The position numbers were made by a program, and so were the translations under genes. The notes under the pieces were generated by a model that was not told the DNA's origin, made no database searches, and worked only from the letters and a program-made list of their open reading frames with translations. Source: Coprobacter secundus (GTDB lineage Bacteria; Bacteroidota; Bacteroidia; Bacteroidales; Coprobacteraceae). From it: a stretch of 24,690 nucleotides of DNA. Location: NCBI GenBank assembly GCA_000803105.1, contig JTDA01000025.1, positions 1-24,690 on the forward strand, in the 5' to 3' direction. The first letter of the stretch is position 1, and each line of letters starts with the position of its first letter. Positions 15,250-23,110 of this stretch are shown one piece after another.

Positions 15250-16836
15250 CTATAGCTTATAGGTAAACATTAGGCTGGTGCCGAGTTGTTTACTTACGAT
15301 TCGGGGACCGACGGTGTTGTCGACAGTCAGGCCATCGTAATTACTATGTCTGATATACATATCGAAACCAGTAGTAAGATAAAGGCTACGCCAAAGCCTG
15401 CAGTTTACGGCCACCTCAAAATGGTTGAAACTTGAGTTAGCCTTGTCACCTTGCACATCGACTGGTGCTCCCTCTGGTGTCAGCGACCAATCCACATTTT
15501 GATCGTATCCCTTCCACGTATAGAGCCTATAGAATTGATTGGCGAGACAAACCGATACGCGATCATTGGTCAACTGCCAGCCGAGAGCCGCCTTGATTGA
15601 GAATCCTGAACCCCAATTGTAATTACGGTTGTAATCGCGGTAAAAATCCGTCAACATCCCACCAAGAATAATTCCGTTGAGGTGAAGATACCCATCGAAT
15701 GCCACAGTAGGTGAAGGTTTGAATCTTGCCATAACACCTCCACCGACCGTAGCAGGAGAGCCTAATTTATAGGGTACGGCACAAGGAAACAAGTGCGAGA
15801 TATATCGCTCGGGCCGTATCGTATCGGAATCAAAGAAGTCGAAATGCTGATAAAGTCCAATGTTCACATTCAGGTTCTTCCAATTAACGAGCTCCTTTGA
15901 CAATAGCCGTCCCATTATCTCCACGCGACTGAGCAAAGGCTGGGTCCTCATTCCCTGAAGTTCCAAAAGAAAAGAGAAATAGTCGTACGGTACCCGAGCA
16001 TTCTCGACATATCGGTCACCGTATTCAACTTTTATCTTGGCTGTCACTCCTGCTCGCGAGCCTTCATCATTGTCCCATAGAGTAATATATCTGCCTCCAA
16101 GCGACAAGTCGATGCTTATTGGCGGTATACCGAAACGTCGTCCCGAAGTAGAGCGACGTTCCCATGCACGCCCCGTCACTATACGTGTGAATCCTCGCAT
16201 CGGGTCGACAAGAAAAGTTGCCAGTTCACGACCAAAACGCTCACCACCTGATGAACGATCGTTGATAATGAGGTCAGACATTCGATAAAATATTTCGCCA
16301 AGTGCCGCCCCACCTACGGGTGTTGCAATTATATCATTGGTCGAAGGGTACTCACATTCCATAAACATCTCCCACATGGCACTTCCTCCAATGGCAAACA
16401 GTTCCGACTGCCAGAAGTTGAAACCATTGCTTCGTCCAGCATTAAAGTAGATCGAACCGTGATAGGGATGACCAAACATATTTGTAGCCAAATGATCATT
16501 GTCCCATTCAAAACCATGCCGGAAGTTTTCCTTTATCGAGTTCCATGATATATAAGCATAATGCCCTTTAAGGGCATAGCGATCAAACGCCCACAATCCG
16601 ATATTCATACCTACAGTCTCTGCTGTCGCTCTCCAAAAAGCCTTATGGCTCAAATGTGCCACATCGGCACTATCAGACAAAACGGGTGTACCAACAAGAT
16701 GTCGGCCGGCAAATCGCAACGAATAATTTAGCGTATCACGCTCAAATGTGTCTGCGAGAGTCTCAATTGTAGATGTCTGTGCTACGGATATAATTGTAAT
16801 AGCCAACAACAACAAACAAACCTTCAATTTTTTCAT
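15250..16836 (-). CDS. DUF3943 outer membrane protein
   Basis: The 528-residue product has a signal peptide (MKKLKVCLLLLAITIISVAQ). Residues from about 90 to 200 match the DUF3943 pattern I recall: DNDHLATNMFGHPYHGSIYF, NAGRSNGFNFWQSE, AIGGSAMWEMFMECEYPS, NDIIATPVGGAALGEIFYR. The remainder alternates hydrophobic and polar residues in short strands and ends in SLMFTYKL, so it is likely an outer membrane beta barrel. The function is unknown; the conserved His/Asp/Glu-rich part suggests an enzyme-like or lipid-related site, but this is inference. Base composition is clearly richer in G+C than in eno (48% and 57% in two 60-base lines I counted, against 43% in one eno line), suggesting a separate origin. 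It converges on the broken RlaP-type gene. Confidence 0.75.
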   Translation of the reverse strand: MKKLKVCLLLLAITIISVAQTSTIETLADTFERDTLNYSLRFAGRHLVGTPVLSDSADVAHLSHKAFWRATAETVGMNIGLWAFDRYALKGHYAYISWNSIKENFRHGFEWDNDHLATNMFGHPYHGSIYFNAGRSNGFNFWQSELFAIGGSAMWEMFMECEYPSTNDIIATPVGGAALGEIFYRMSDLIINDRSSGGERFGRELATFLVDPMRGFTRIVTGRAWERRSTSGRRFGIPPISIDLSLGGRYITLWDNDEGSRAGVTAKIKVEYGDRYVENARVPYDYFSFLLELQGMRTQPLLSRVEIMGRLLSKELVNWKNLNVNIGLYQHFDFFDSDTIRPERYISHLFPCAVPYKLGSPATVGGGVMARFKPSPTVAFDGYLHLNGIILGGMLTDFYRDYNRNYNWGSGFSIKAALGWQLTNDRVSVCLANQFYRLYTWKGYDQNVDWSLTPEGAPVDVQGDKANSSFNHFEVAVNCRLWRSLYLTTGFDMYIRHSNYDGLTVDNTVGPRIVSKQLGTSLMFTYKL

Positions 16837-16922
16837 AACTTCTCAATATTTGGGGAAGCTGACCATATTCTTGTACCATCTTTCAATAGGATATACATCA
16901 TCATCAGAAATTTATAATGATA

Positions 16923-16930
16923 CAAATTTA
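16923..16930 (-). promoter_or_regulatory. Candidate -7 element for the DUF3943 gene
   Basis: Minus-strand TAAATTTG, a perfect TAnnTTTG match, 86 bases before the ATG. The -33 position is not convincing (TACT). Confidence 0.4.
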
Positions 16931-17122
16931 CAATAAAAATCAGTAAAAAAAGTATCCGACAAAAGCATAGACATAAAAGAAATTCTCTCAAAATAAAATT
17001 CCAAAAATGAAAAATTTATAAATTGAACCTTTCTTCAAAGGTCCCCTTATTTTCCCTTTTCACTAGTAAAAAATAAGACTAAATAATGTATTTTACAACC
17101 CAACTTGCAACCTTACTTATAA

Positions 17123-17330
17123 GACTGTCTCATTTTGAAGTGCCCCCGAAAAGTTAGATAGGTTAAACATTACCCAGTTATATATAGAGAGAGTTCAATA
17201 TTGTACCGAACTCTTTTCTTTTAATTGTACTTTGATTCTCTTTCTATTATAATATTCAACATATTCATCCAAAGCCTCTATAAAGGTTTCGGCAGGATCA
17301 AATTTCTCCACATAAAGCAGTTCTGCAAAG
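17123..17330 (-). mobile_element. Remnant of an IS3-family (IS150-like) insertion sequence, right end
   Basis: On the minus strand a frame from about 17330 to the TGA at 17195-17197 reads YFAELLYVEKFDPAETFIEA then LDEYVEYYNRKRIKVQLK and EKSSVQY, the conserved end of an IS3-family transposase integrase domain (the EYxxYYNxxRIxxxLxxxSPVQY signature). After the stop, about 70 bases lead to AAGTGCCCCCGAAAAGTT and GACTGTCTCATTTTG, which look like the element's terminal sequence. More than 80% of a typical element is missing, including the other end and most of the catalytic domain, so it is dead. It lies between the DUF3943 gene and dnaK. Confidence 0.75.
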
Positions 17331-17352
17331 TATTAGATTAGAATCTGAAAAT

Positions 17353-17390
17353 AAAAAAACAGCGTATAACTATTTAAGTTACACGCTGTT
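17353..17390 (-). terminator. Terminator of dnaK
   Basis: On the minus strand AACAGCGTGTAACT pairs with AGTTATACGCTGTT (14 pairs, one G-U) around a 5-base loop, and seven Ts end the transcript. It begins about 20 bases after the dnaK stop. Confidence 0.9.
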
Positions 17391-17410
17391 CCCTATATTA
17401 AATTTAAAAT

Positions 17411-19330
17411 TTATTTTACCTCCTCAAAATCAACATCAGTTACCTGATCGTCTCCTCCATTATTGTTATTCCCAGACTGCTGAGCTCCACCTTGTTGAGC
17501 ATTCGTTCCTGTTTGTTGTTGAGCATTAGCCTGAGCATTATACAAATCCTGGGCAGCAGCCTGCAATACAGAATTCAATTCGGTAGAAGCAGCATCAATG
17601 CCTGCAATATCTTGAGCTTTATGAGCCTCCTTCAACTTAGCTAAAGCTCCTTCAATAGCACTCTTCTTATCTGCTGGAATCTTATCACCCATTTCATTTA
17701 GCTGCTTTTCAGTCTGGAAAATCAACGAGTCTGCGTGATTCAATTTATCGATACGTTCTTTCTCTTTAGCATCATTATCTGCATTAGCAGCAGCTTCTTC
17801 CTTCATCCGTTTGATTTCTGCGTCGGTCAAACCGCTCGAAGCTTCTATACGTATACTTTGTTCTTTGCCAGTACCTTTATCCTTAGCAGATACATTCAAT
17901 ATACCATTAGCATCAATATCAAATGTAACCTCAATTTGAGGTACTCCACGCATTGCAGCAGGAATGCCATCCAAATGGAACCGACCAATAGTTTTATTAT
18001 CTTTTGCCATAGGGCGTTCACCTTGCAATACATGTATTTCTACTGAAGGCTGATTATCTACTGCCGTAGAGAATACTTCCGACTTACGAGTAGGAATGGT
18101 CGTATTAGCATCAATCAATTTTGTCATTACGCCTCCCAAAGTTTCGATACCTAAAGATAATGGAGTAACATCAAGTAATAACACATCTTTCACATCACCG
18201 CTTAATACTGCCCCTTGTATCGCAGCACCTACAGCAACAACCTCATCTGGATTAACACCTTTTGATGGAGCCTTTCCAAAGAATTTTTCAACTATAGCTT
18301 GAATAGCCGGAATACGAGTAGAACCACCCACCAAAATAACTTCATTAATATCTGAAGCACTCAGCCCTGCATCTTTCAATGCTTGACGGCAAGGTTCTAT
18401 CGTAGCCTGAATCAATTTATCAGCTAACTGTTCAAATTTAGCACGCGTCAAAGTTTTTACCAAATGTTTAGGAACCCCATTTACCGGCATAATATACGGT
18501 AAATTAATTTCGGTAGATGTGGCACTTGACAACTCGATTTTAGCTTTTTCTGCAGCTTCTTTCAGACGTTGTAAAGCCATAGGATCTTGACGTAAATCGA
18601 CACCTTCATCATTCTTAAACTCGTCAGCCAGCCAGTCGATAATTACATGGTCAAAATCATCACCTCCTAAATGAGTATCTCCATTGGTAGATTTTACTTC
18701 AAAGACACCATCTCCTAATTCCAGAATAGATATATCGAATGTTCCACCACCCAAATCAAATACAGCTATTTTCATATCTTTATTCGATTTGTCCAATCCA
18801 TACGCCAAAGCTGCAGCCGTAGGCTCATTGACAATACGTCTTACATTTAACCCTGCAATCTCTCCTGCTTCTTTAGTAGCTTGACGTTGTGAATCGTTAA
18901 AGTAAGCCGGAACTGTAATGACGGCATCCGTTACTTCCTGCCCGATATAATCTTCAGCAGTTTTTTTCATTTTCTGAAGAATCATTGCTGAAATTTCTTG
19001 AGGAGAATATAATCGTCCATCAATATCTATACGTGGAGTATTGTTATCACTCTTTACTACTTTATAAGGCACACGAGCCAATTCACCTTGCACTTGGTCA
19101 TAAGTTTCCCCCATAAAACGCTTGATAGAGAATATGGTACGCGTAGGATTGGTAATAGCCTGACGCTTAGCAGGATCACCCACCTTACGCTCACCACCAT
19201 CAACAAATGCTACGATAGAAGGAGTCGTACGACGACCTTCACTATTCGCAATAACAACCGGTTCTGTCCCTTCCATTACAGCCACACAAGAATTGGTTGT
19301 TCCTAAGTCAATTCCAATAATTTTTCCCAT
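17411..19330 (-). CDS. dnaK: Hsp70 chaperone DnaK
   Basis: ATP-driven protein folding chaperone of the cytoplasm, working with DnaJ and GrpE (neither is in the window). The start taken is the ATG at 19330 (MGKIIGIDLGTTNSC), giving 639 residues, the normal size; an upstream in-frame GTG would add 28 basic residues with no match to the family. The nucleotide-binding domain has IGIDLGTTNS, FDLGGGTFDIS and LVGGSTRIP; the linker is DVLLLDVTPL; the substrate domain has SLGIETLGGVMTKLI; and the end is a Gln/Asn/Gly-rich tail closing with DVDFEEVK. It appears monocistronic, with its own terminator. I found no CIRCE element and no clear promoter upstream. Confidence 0.99.
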   Translation of the reverse strand: MGKIIGIDLGTTNSCVAVMEGTEPVVIANSEGRRTTPSIVAFVDGGERKVGDPAKRQAITNPTRTIFSIKRFMGETYDQVQGELARVPYKVVKSDNNTPRIDIDGRLYSPQEISAMILQKMKKTAEDYIGQEVTDAVITVPAYFNDSQRQATKEAGEIAGLNVRRIVNEPTAAALAYGLDKSNKDMKIAVFDLGGGTFDISILELGDGVFEVKSTNGDTHLGGDDFDHVIIDWLADEFKNDEGVDLRQDPMALQRLKEAAEKAKIELSSATSTEINLPYIMPVNGVPKHLVKTLTRAKFEQLADKLIQATIEPCRQALKDAGLSASDINEVILVGGSTRIPAIQAIVEKFFGKAPSKGVNPDEVVAVGAAIQGAVLSGDVKDVLLLDVTPLSLGIETLGGVMTKLIDANTTIPTRKSEVFSTAVDNQPSVEIHVLQGERPMAKDNKTIGRFHLDGIPAAMRGVPQIEVTFDIDANGILNVSAKDKGTGKEQSIRIEASSGLTDAEIKRMKEEAAANADNDAKEKERIDKLNHADSLIFQTEKQLNEMGDKIPADKKSAIEGALAKLKEAHKAQDIAGIDAASTELNSVLQAAAQDLYNAQANAQQQTGTNAQQGGAQQSGNNNNGGDDQVTDVDFEEVK

Positions 19331-19600
19331 TGTTCTATATTTTTTAATGTTTAATTTCTTTATTTTTTTATCTGCCCTATCTCTGAATTTTATTTCCTCG
19401 TATCGAACAGACACTTCTTATTACTCAAATTGTATGCCAAATCAATATTCGTAAAAAATAGAAATTTTTGTCAGCTTTCATTTGTTACAAAATTTAAGAT
19501 TGTCAGATTTTACTGTCTATTTGGCAGAAAACTCTCAATAAAGCCAATAAACATCAGATAAACACTCACTTAGTGATATAACAATTTATTTAAAGAAAAA

Positions 19601-19632
19601 TTTCTCTATTCAAATGAAATATTTTATATTTG
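19601..19632 (+). promoter_or_regulatory. Promoter of the methylmalonyl-CoA decarboxylase operon
   Basis: TTTC at 19601-19604, a 20-base gap, then TATATTTG at 19625-19632, a perfect TAnnTTTG. The predicted transcript start is near 19639, 64 bases before the mce ATG. Confidence 0.7.
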
Positions 19633-19639
19633 TAGCGAA

Positions 19640-19677
19640 AGGGTGGTTAAGAAAATGAGTACCACCCTATTTTTATT
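19640..19677 (+). promoter_or_regulatory. Leader hairpin with U-tract, possible attenuator
   Basis: AGGGTGGT (19640-19647) pairs perfectly with ACCACCCT (19661-19668) around a 13-base loop and is followed by ATTTTTATTG. It starts at the predicted 5' end of the operon mRNA, and no plus-strand gene lies upstream for it to terminate. Attenuation or mRNA 5'-end protection are both possible. Confidence 0.5.
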
Positions 19678-19702
19678 GTTTAACCATAAAAATGCATACA
19701 TT

Positions 19703-20116
19703 ATGAATTTAACACACATCGAGCATTTAGGCATTGCCGTAAAAAGCATCGAAGAATCACTTCCATATTATGAGCAAGTTTTAGGCCTAAAGTGCTATTC
19801 TGTCGAAGAAGTTGCTGACCAAAAAGTAAAAACAGCATTTTTTAAAATAGGACAAACTAAAATAGAACTCCTTGAGCCAACCAGTGAAGAAAGTACCATA
19901 GCCAAATTTATTGAAAAACGTGGAGAAGGTATCCACCATATAGCATTTGCAACTGATAATGTTGCTGACGCTTTAGCTGAAGCTGAAAGCAAAGGTGTGC
20001 GTCTAATTGACAAAGCTCCTCGAAAAGGTGCAGAAGGCCTGAATATTGCTTTTCTCCATCCTAAATCAACTTGCAGTGTGTTGACAGAATTATGTGAAGA
20101 CCCGAATAAAAAATAA
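19703..20116 (+). CDS. mce: Methylmalonyl-CoA epimerase
   Basis: Interconverts (R)- and (S)-methylmalonyl-CoA, linking methylmalonyl-CoA mutase to the decarboxylase. The ATG at 19703 (MNLTHIEHLGIAVKSIEE) gives 137 residues, the family size; an open frame upstream is discarded because it would span the leader hairpin. It belongs to the vicinal oxygen chelate fold, with metal ligands visible as His in THIEHLGIAV, His in GEGIHHIAFAT and Glu in CSVLTELCE, plus the typical NIAFLHPKST. It is the first gene of a five-gene operon, 17 bases before mmdA. Confidence 0.97.
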   Translation: MNLTHIEHLGIAVKSIEESLPYYEQVLGLKCYSVEEVADQKVKTAFFKIGQTKIELLEPTSEESTIAKFIEKRGEGIHHIAFATDNVADALAEAESKGVRLIDKAPRKGAEGLNIAFLHPKSTCSVLTELCEDPNKK

Positions 20117-20133
20117 ACTAAAACATAAATACC

Positions 20134-21687
20134 ATGAGTAATCAACTTGAAAAAGTAAAAGAACTCATCGCACTTCGCGAACAAGCCCGTTTAGGAGGGG
20201 GAGAAAAAAGAATCGAATCTCAACACAAAAAAGGCAAATATACAGCTCGTGAACGTATTGCCATGTTGCTTGACGAAGGTTCGTTCGAAGAAATAGATAT
20301 GTTCGTCCGTCATCGTTGTACAAACTTTGGTATCGACAAAGACAGTTATCTGGGAGACGGCGTTGTTACGGGAACTGGTACCATAGACGGTCGCTTAGTA
20401 TATGTATTCGCCCAAGACTTTACTGTATTCGGAGGTTCTTTGTCTGAAACTTTTGCTATGAAAATATGCAAACTGATGGACCAAGCAATGAAAATGGGTG
20501 CTCCAGTTATTGGTATTAACGATTCTGGTGGAGCTCGCATACAAGAAGGAGTAAATGCCCTTGCCGGTTATGCAGAAATTTTTCAACGTAACATTTTGGC
20601 ATCTGGGGTCATACCCCAAATATCTGGTATTTTCGGGCCATGTGCCGGAGGGTCAGTATATTCACCTGCTCTGACCGACTTTAATATCATGACTCGCGGA
20701 ACCAGTTACATGTTCCTGACCGGACCTAAAGTCGTAAAAACCGTTACCGGAGAAGATGTTACCCAAGAACAACTGGGAGGAGCCAGCATACATTCTACAA
20801 AATCTGGAGTAGCTCATTTTGCTGTAGACACTGAAGAAGATGGACTAAATCTCATTCGTCATCTCCTTAGTTTCTTACCTCAAAATAATATGGAAGAACC
20901 TCCCCTTATGTCATGCGAAGATCCTATAGACCGTTTGGAAGACGGACTAAACGATATAATTCCTGATGATCCGAACAAAGCATATGACATGTATGAAGTT
21001 ATCGGAGGAATTATCGATAATGGCGAATTTCTTGAAGTGCATAAAGATTATGCACAAAATATTATCGTAGGTTTCGCTCGCTTTAATGGACAGGCTGTCG
21101 GTATTGTTGCCAACCAGCCTTGTAAAATGGCCGGAGTTCTCGACATTAATGCATCCCGCAAAGCTGCTCGTTTCGTGCGTTTTTGTGATGCATTCAATAT
21201 ACCCTTAGTCACCTTAGTCGATGTTCCAGGATTCCTACCAGGAACCGGTCAAGAATATGGAGGAGTAATCTTGCATGGAGCAAAACTCTTATATGCCTAT
21301 GGTGAAGCTACTGTGCCAAAAGTAACGATAACTTTACGTAAGTCTTATGGTGGTGCGTATTGCGTTATGAGTTCCAAACACCTTCGAGGAGATATTAATT
21401 ACGCGTGGCCAACTGCTGAAATTGCAGTCATGGGACCTGCTGGAGCCGTTGAAATTATCTTTGCTAAAGAAGTCGCAGCTTCAGAGGATCCTAAATCTAC
21501 CGCAGCCGAGAAAGAAGCAGAATATAAGAAAGCTTTTGCCAATCCTTACAATGCTGCTCGTTACGGATACATAGATGATGTTATAGAACCACGTAACACT
21601 CGATTCCGTATTATCCGTGCTCTGCAACAGCTACAAACCAAAAAGCTTTCTAATCCGGCAAAAAAACACGATAATCTGCCATTATAA
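20134..21687 (+). CDS. mmdA: Methylmalonyl-CoA decarboxylase, carboxyltransferase alpha subunit
   Basis: Transfers the carboxyl group of (S)-methylmalonyl-CoA to the biotin of the carrier protein, giving propionyl-CoA. The 517 residues contain two crotonase-like halves of the carboxyltransferase fold. Oxyanion and CoA-binding segments are visible as INDSGGARIQEGVNALAGYAEIF then GIFGPCAGGSVYSPALTDF in the first half, and VDVPGFLPGTGQEYGGVILHGAK then LRKSYGGAYCVMSSKHLRGD in the second. The C-terminus NPYNAARYGYIDDVIEPRNTR is usual. The same fold occurs in propionyl-CoA carboxylase beta; the neighbouring OadG/OadB-like genes decide for the sodium-pumping decarboxylase, though the complex may also carboxylate. 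Confidence 0.95.
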   Translation: MSNQLEKVKELIALREQARLGGGEKRIESQHKKGKYTARERIAMLLDEGSFEEIDMFVRHRCTNFGIDKDSYLGDGVVTGTGTIDGRLVYVFAQDFTVFGGSLSETFAMKICKLMDQAMKMGAPVIGINDSGGARIQEGVNALAGYAEIFQRNILASGVIPQISGIFGPCAGGSVYSPALTDFNIMTRGTSYMFLTGPKVVKTVTGEDVTQEQLGGASIHSTKSGVAHFAVDTEEDGLNLIRHLLSFLPQNNMEEPPLMSCEDPIDRLEDGLNDIIPDDPNKAYDMYEVIGGIIDNGEFLEVHKDYAQNIIVGFARFNGQAVGIVANQPCKMAGVLDINASRKAARFVRFCDAFNIPLVTLVDVPGFLPGTGQEYGGVILHGAKLLYAYGEATVPKVTITLRKSYGGAYCVMSSKHLRGDINYAWPTAEIAVMGPAGAVEIIFAKEVAASEDPKSTAAEKEAEYKKAFANPYNAARYGYIDDVIEPRNTRFRIIRALQQLQTKKLSNPAKKHDNLPL

Positions 21688-21706
21688 CCTATTAAAAACA
21701 TAAATT

Positions 21707-22606
21707 ATGATAAGGAAAATAATAGGAAGTATAATACTGAGTATCGGGCTGGCCAGTGGGACTTATGCACAATCGACATCAGCACTTCGTATCAATGAGG
21801 TCTTGACAAACAATGTCTCAAATTACATGGATCCATTCGGAAATCGAGGTGCTTGGATCGAAATATATAATAATTCTGCTGGGACGGTACAAATGGCTGG
21901 ATGCTTTATTACCAACGATAAGAACAATCCCAAAAAATATATGATTTCAAAAGGAGACCTAAGGACTCAAATAGGTCCTCGACAAGTCGTTTTACTTTGG
22001 GCAGATTCTTATCCTCACCACGGTACATTCCACACTAATTTCAGCCTCGACCCAGATAAAGAAAATTATATAGCTCTTTACGACGCAAGCGGTAAAAACT
22101 TAATAGACGAAGTTACTGTTCCGGTGCTGGAAGCCGATCAAAGTTTCGGTGCACCACAAGACGGAGCAAGAGATTTGAAAATTCTACCACATCCAACTCC
22201 TGAAGCTTCGAATTTTGTTATTAATAACAATCCGAAAGTTGACAAATTTGCAGAACATGACCCTAACGGTATAGGTATGGCTGTAACAGCAATGTCTGTA
22301 GTTTTTTTAGCTCTAATATTGCTTTATCTCGTTTTCCGGGTAATTGGAAAAATCTCAGTCAGATTAAGTACTAAACGAGCTATGAAGGCTCAAGGTATTT
22401 CAGGCAAAATAAAAGATGCAAGAGAAGAATCCGAAATACCAGGAGCTGTATTAGCCGCAATCACAATGGCATTAAATGAACATCAAGGCGGAGATCATGA
22501 TTATGAAGAAACTGTGTTGACTATCCATAGAGTTACTCGTAATTACTCTCCTTGGAGCTCAAAAATATACGGCTTACGTGAAGTTCCTCAAATAAAAAAG
22601 AGATAA
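21707..22606 (+). CDS. OadG-like delta subunit with lamin-tail (LTD) domain
   Basis: The 299-residue protein has a signal peptide (MIRKIIGSIILSIGLASGTYAQ), an LTD immunoglobulin-like domain over roughly residues 24-130 (LRINEVLTNN, GAWIEIYNNS, then IGPRQVVLLWADS), a linker, a single membrane helix near residues 190-213 (MAVTAMSVVFLALILLYLVF), and a cytoplasmic tail whose end (ALNEHQGGDHDYEETVLTI) is followed by a basic SPWSSKIYGLREVPQIKKR. The membrane helix and tail match the OadG gamma/delta family, which anchors the carboxyltransferase and carrier to the membrane pump. The LTD domain would face the periplasm; its function is not known. It lies 19 bases after mmdA and 68 before the biotin carrier. 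Confidence 0.85.
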   Translation: MIRKIIGSIILSIGLASGTYAQSTSALRINEVLTNNVSNYMDPFGNRGAWIEIYNNSAGTVQMAGCFITNDKNNPKKYMISKGDLRTQIGPRQVVLLWADSYPHHGTFHTNFSLDPDKENYIALYDASGKNLIDEVTVPVLEADQSFGAPQDGARDLKILPHPTPEASNFVINNNPKVDKFAEHDPNGIGMAVTAMSVVFLALILLYLVFRVIGKISVRLSTKRAMKAQGISGKIKDAREESEIPGAVLAAITMALNEHQGGDHDYEETVLTIHRVTRNYSPWSSKIYGLREVPQIKKR

Positions 22607-22674
22607 TTTGAATAACTAAGATACTCTCTACAAGCAGAAGATATTTTTAGAGTGTCAAATATAAAATATGCAAC

Positions 22675-23106
22675 ATGAAAGACTATAAATTTAAAATAAA
22701 CGGTAATCTCTATAAAGTTTCAGTAAACAGCGTTGTAGATAATATTGCCGAAGTTGAGGTAAACGGAACCCCTTATAAAGTTGAATTAGATAAACCTGCT
22801 AAAAAACAAATACGTCCATTAAAACGTCCTCAAGCTGCTCCTACTACTCCAACCGGAGAACCAGTAGTCAGTCGCCCCTCTTCACCCAGTGCTGCAGGAG
22901 CTGTCCGGACACCTCTTCCCGGTGTAATATTGGAAGTTAGCGTTAAAGTTGGAGACACTGTAAAACGCGGTCAGAAAGTCATGATACTGGAAGCCATGAA
23001 AATGGAGAATGTCATCAATGCCGACCGTGATGGGAAAGTGATAGAAATCAAGGTTAATAAGGGTGATTCAGTTCTCGAAGGTGCCGATTTACTAATTATA
23101 GAATAA
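22675..23106 (+). CDS. Biotin carboxyl carrier subunit of the decarboxylase
   Basis: The 143-residue protein carries the biotin that receives the carboxyl group from MmdA and delivers it to OadB. The N-terminal part (YKFKINGNLYKVSVNSVVDN) is the small beta domain usual in these subunits, followed by a flexible Pro/Ala/Thr-rich linker (about residues 45-75), and the biotinyl domain with EAMKMEN, where Lys109 is the biotinylated residue, 34 residues from the C-terminus as expected. It is the gamma subunit (mmdC-like). It is 4 bases before oadB, so translation is probably coupled. Confidence 0.95.
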   Translation: MKDYKFKINGNLYKVSVNSVVDNIAEVEVNGTPYKVELDKPAKKQIRPLKRPQAAPTTPTGEPVVSRPSSPSAAGAVRTPLPGVILEVSVKVGDTVKRGQKVMILEAMKMENVINADRDGKVIEIKVNKGDSVLEGADLLIIE

Positions 23107-23110
23107 GCGT

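Larger units (their letters stand above)
19331..19702. other. Divergent region between dnaK and the propionate operon
   Basis: It contains the dnaK leader (no clear TAnnTTTG element, only a TACAATTTG-like run near 19428), the mce promoter at 19601-19632 and the leader hairpin at 19640-19668. No additional gene is seen. Confidence 0.6.

Noticed and set aside
17735..18046. Plus-strand ORF of 103 codons antisense to dnaK
   Set aside because: A shadow of the dnaK coding sequence with no features of its own.
19331..19414. N-terminal extension of dnaK from an upstream GTG
   Set aside because: DnaK proteins start at MGKIIGIDLGTTNS; the extra 28 residues are basic and do not match the family.
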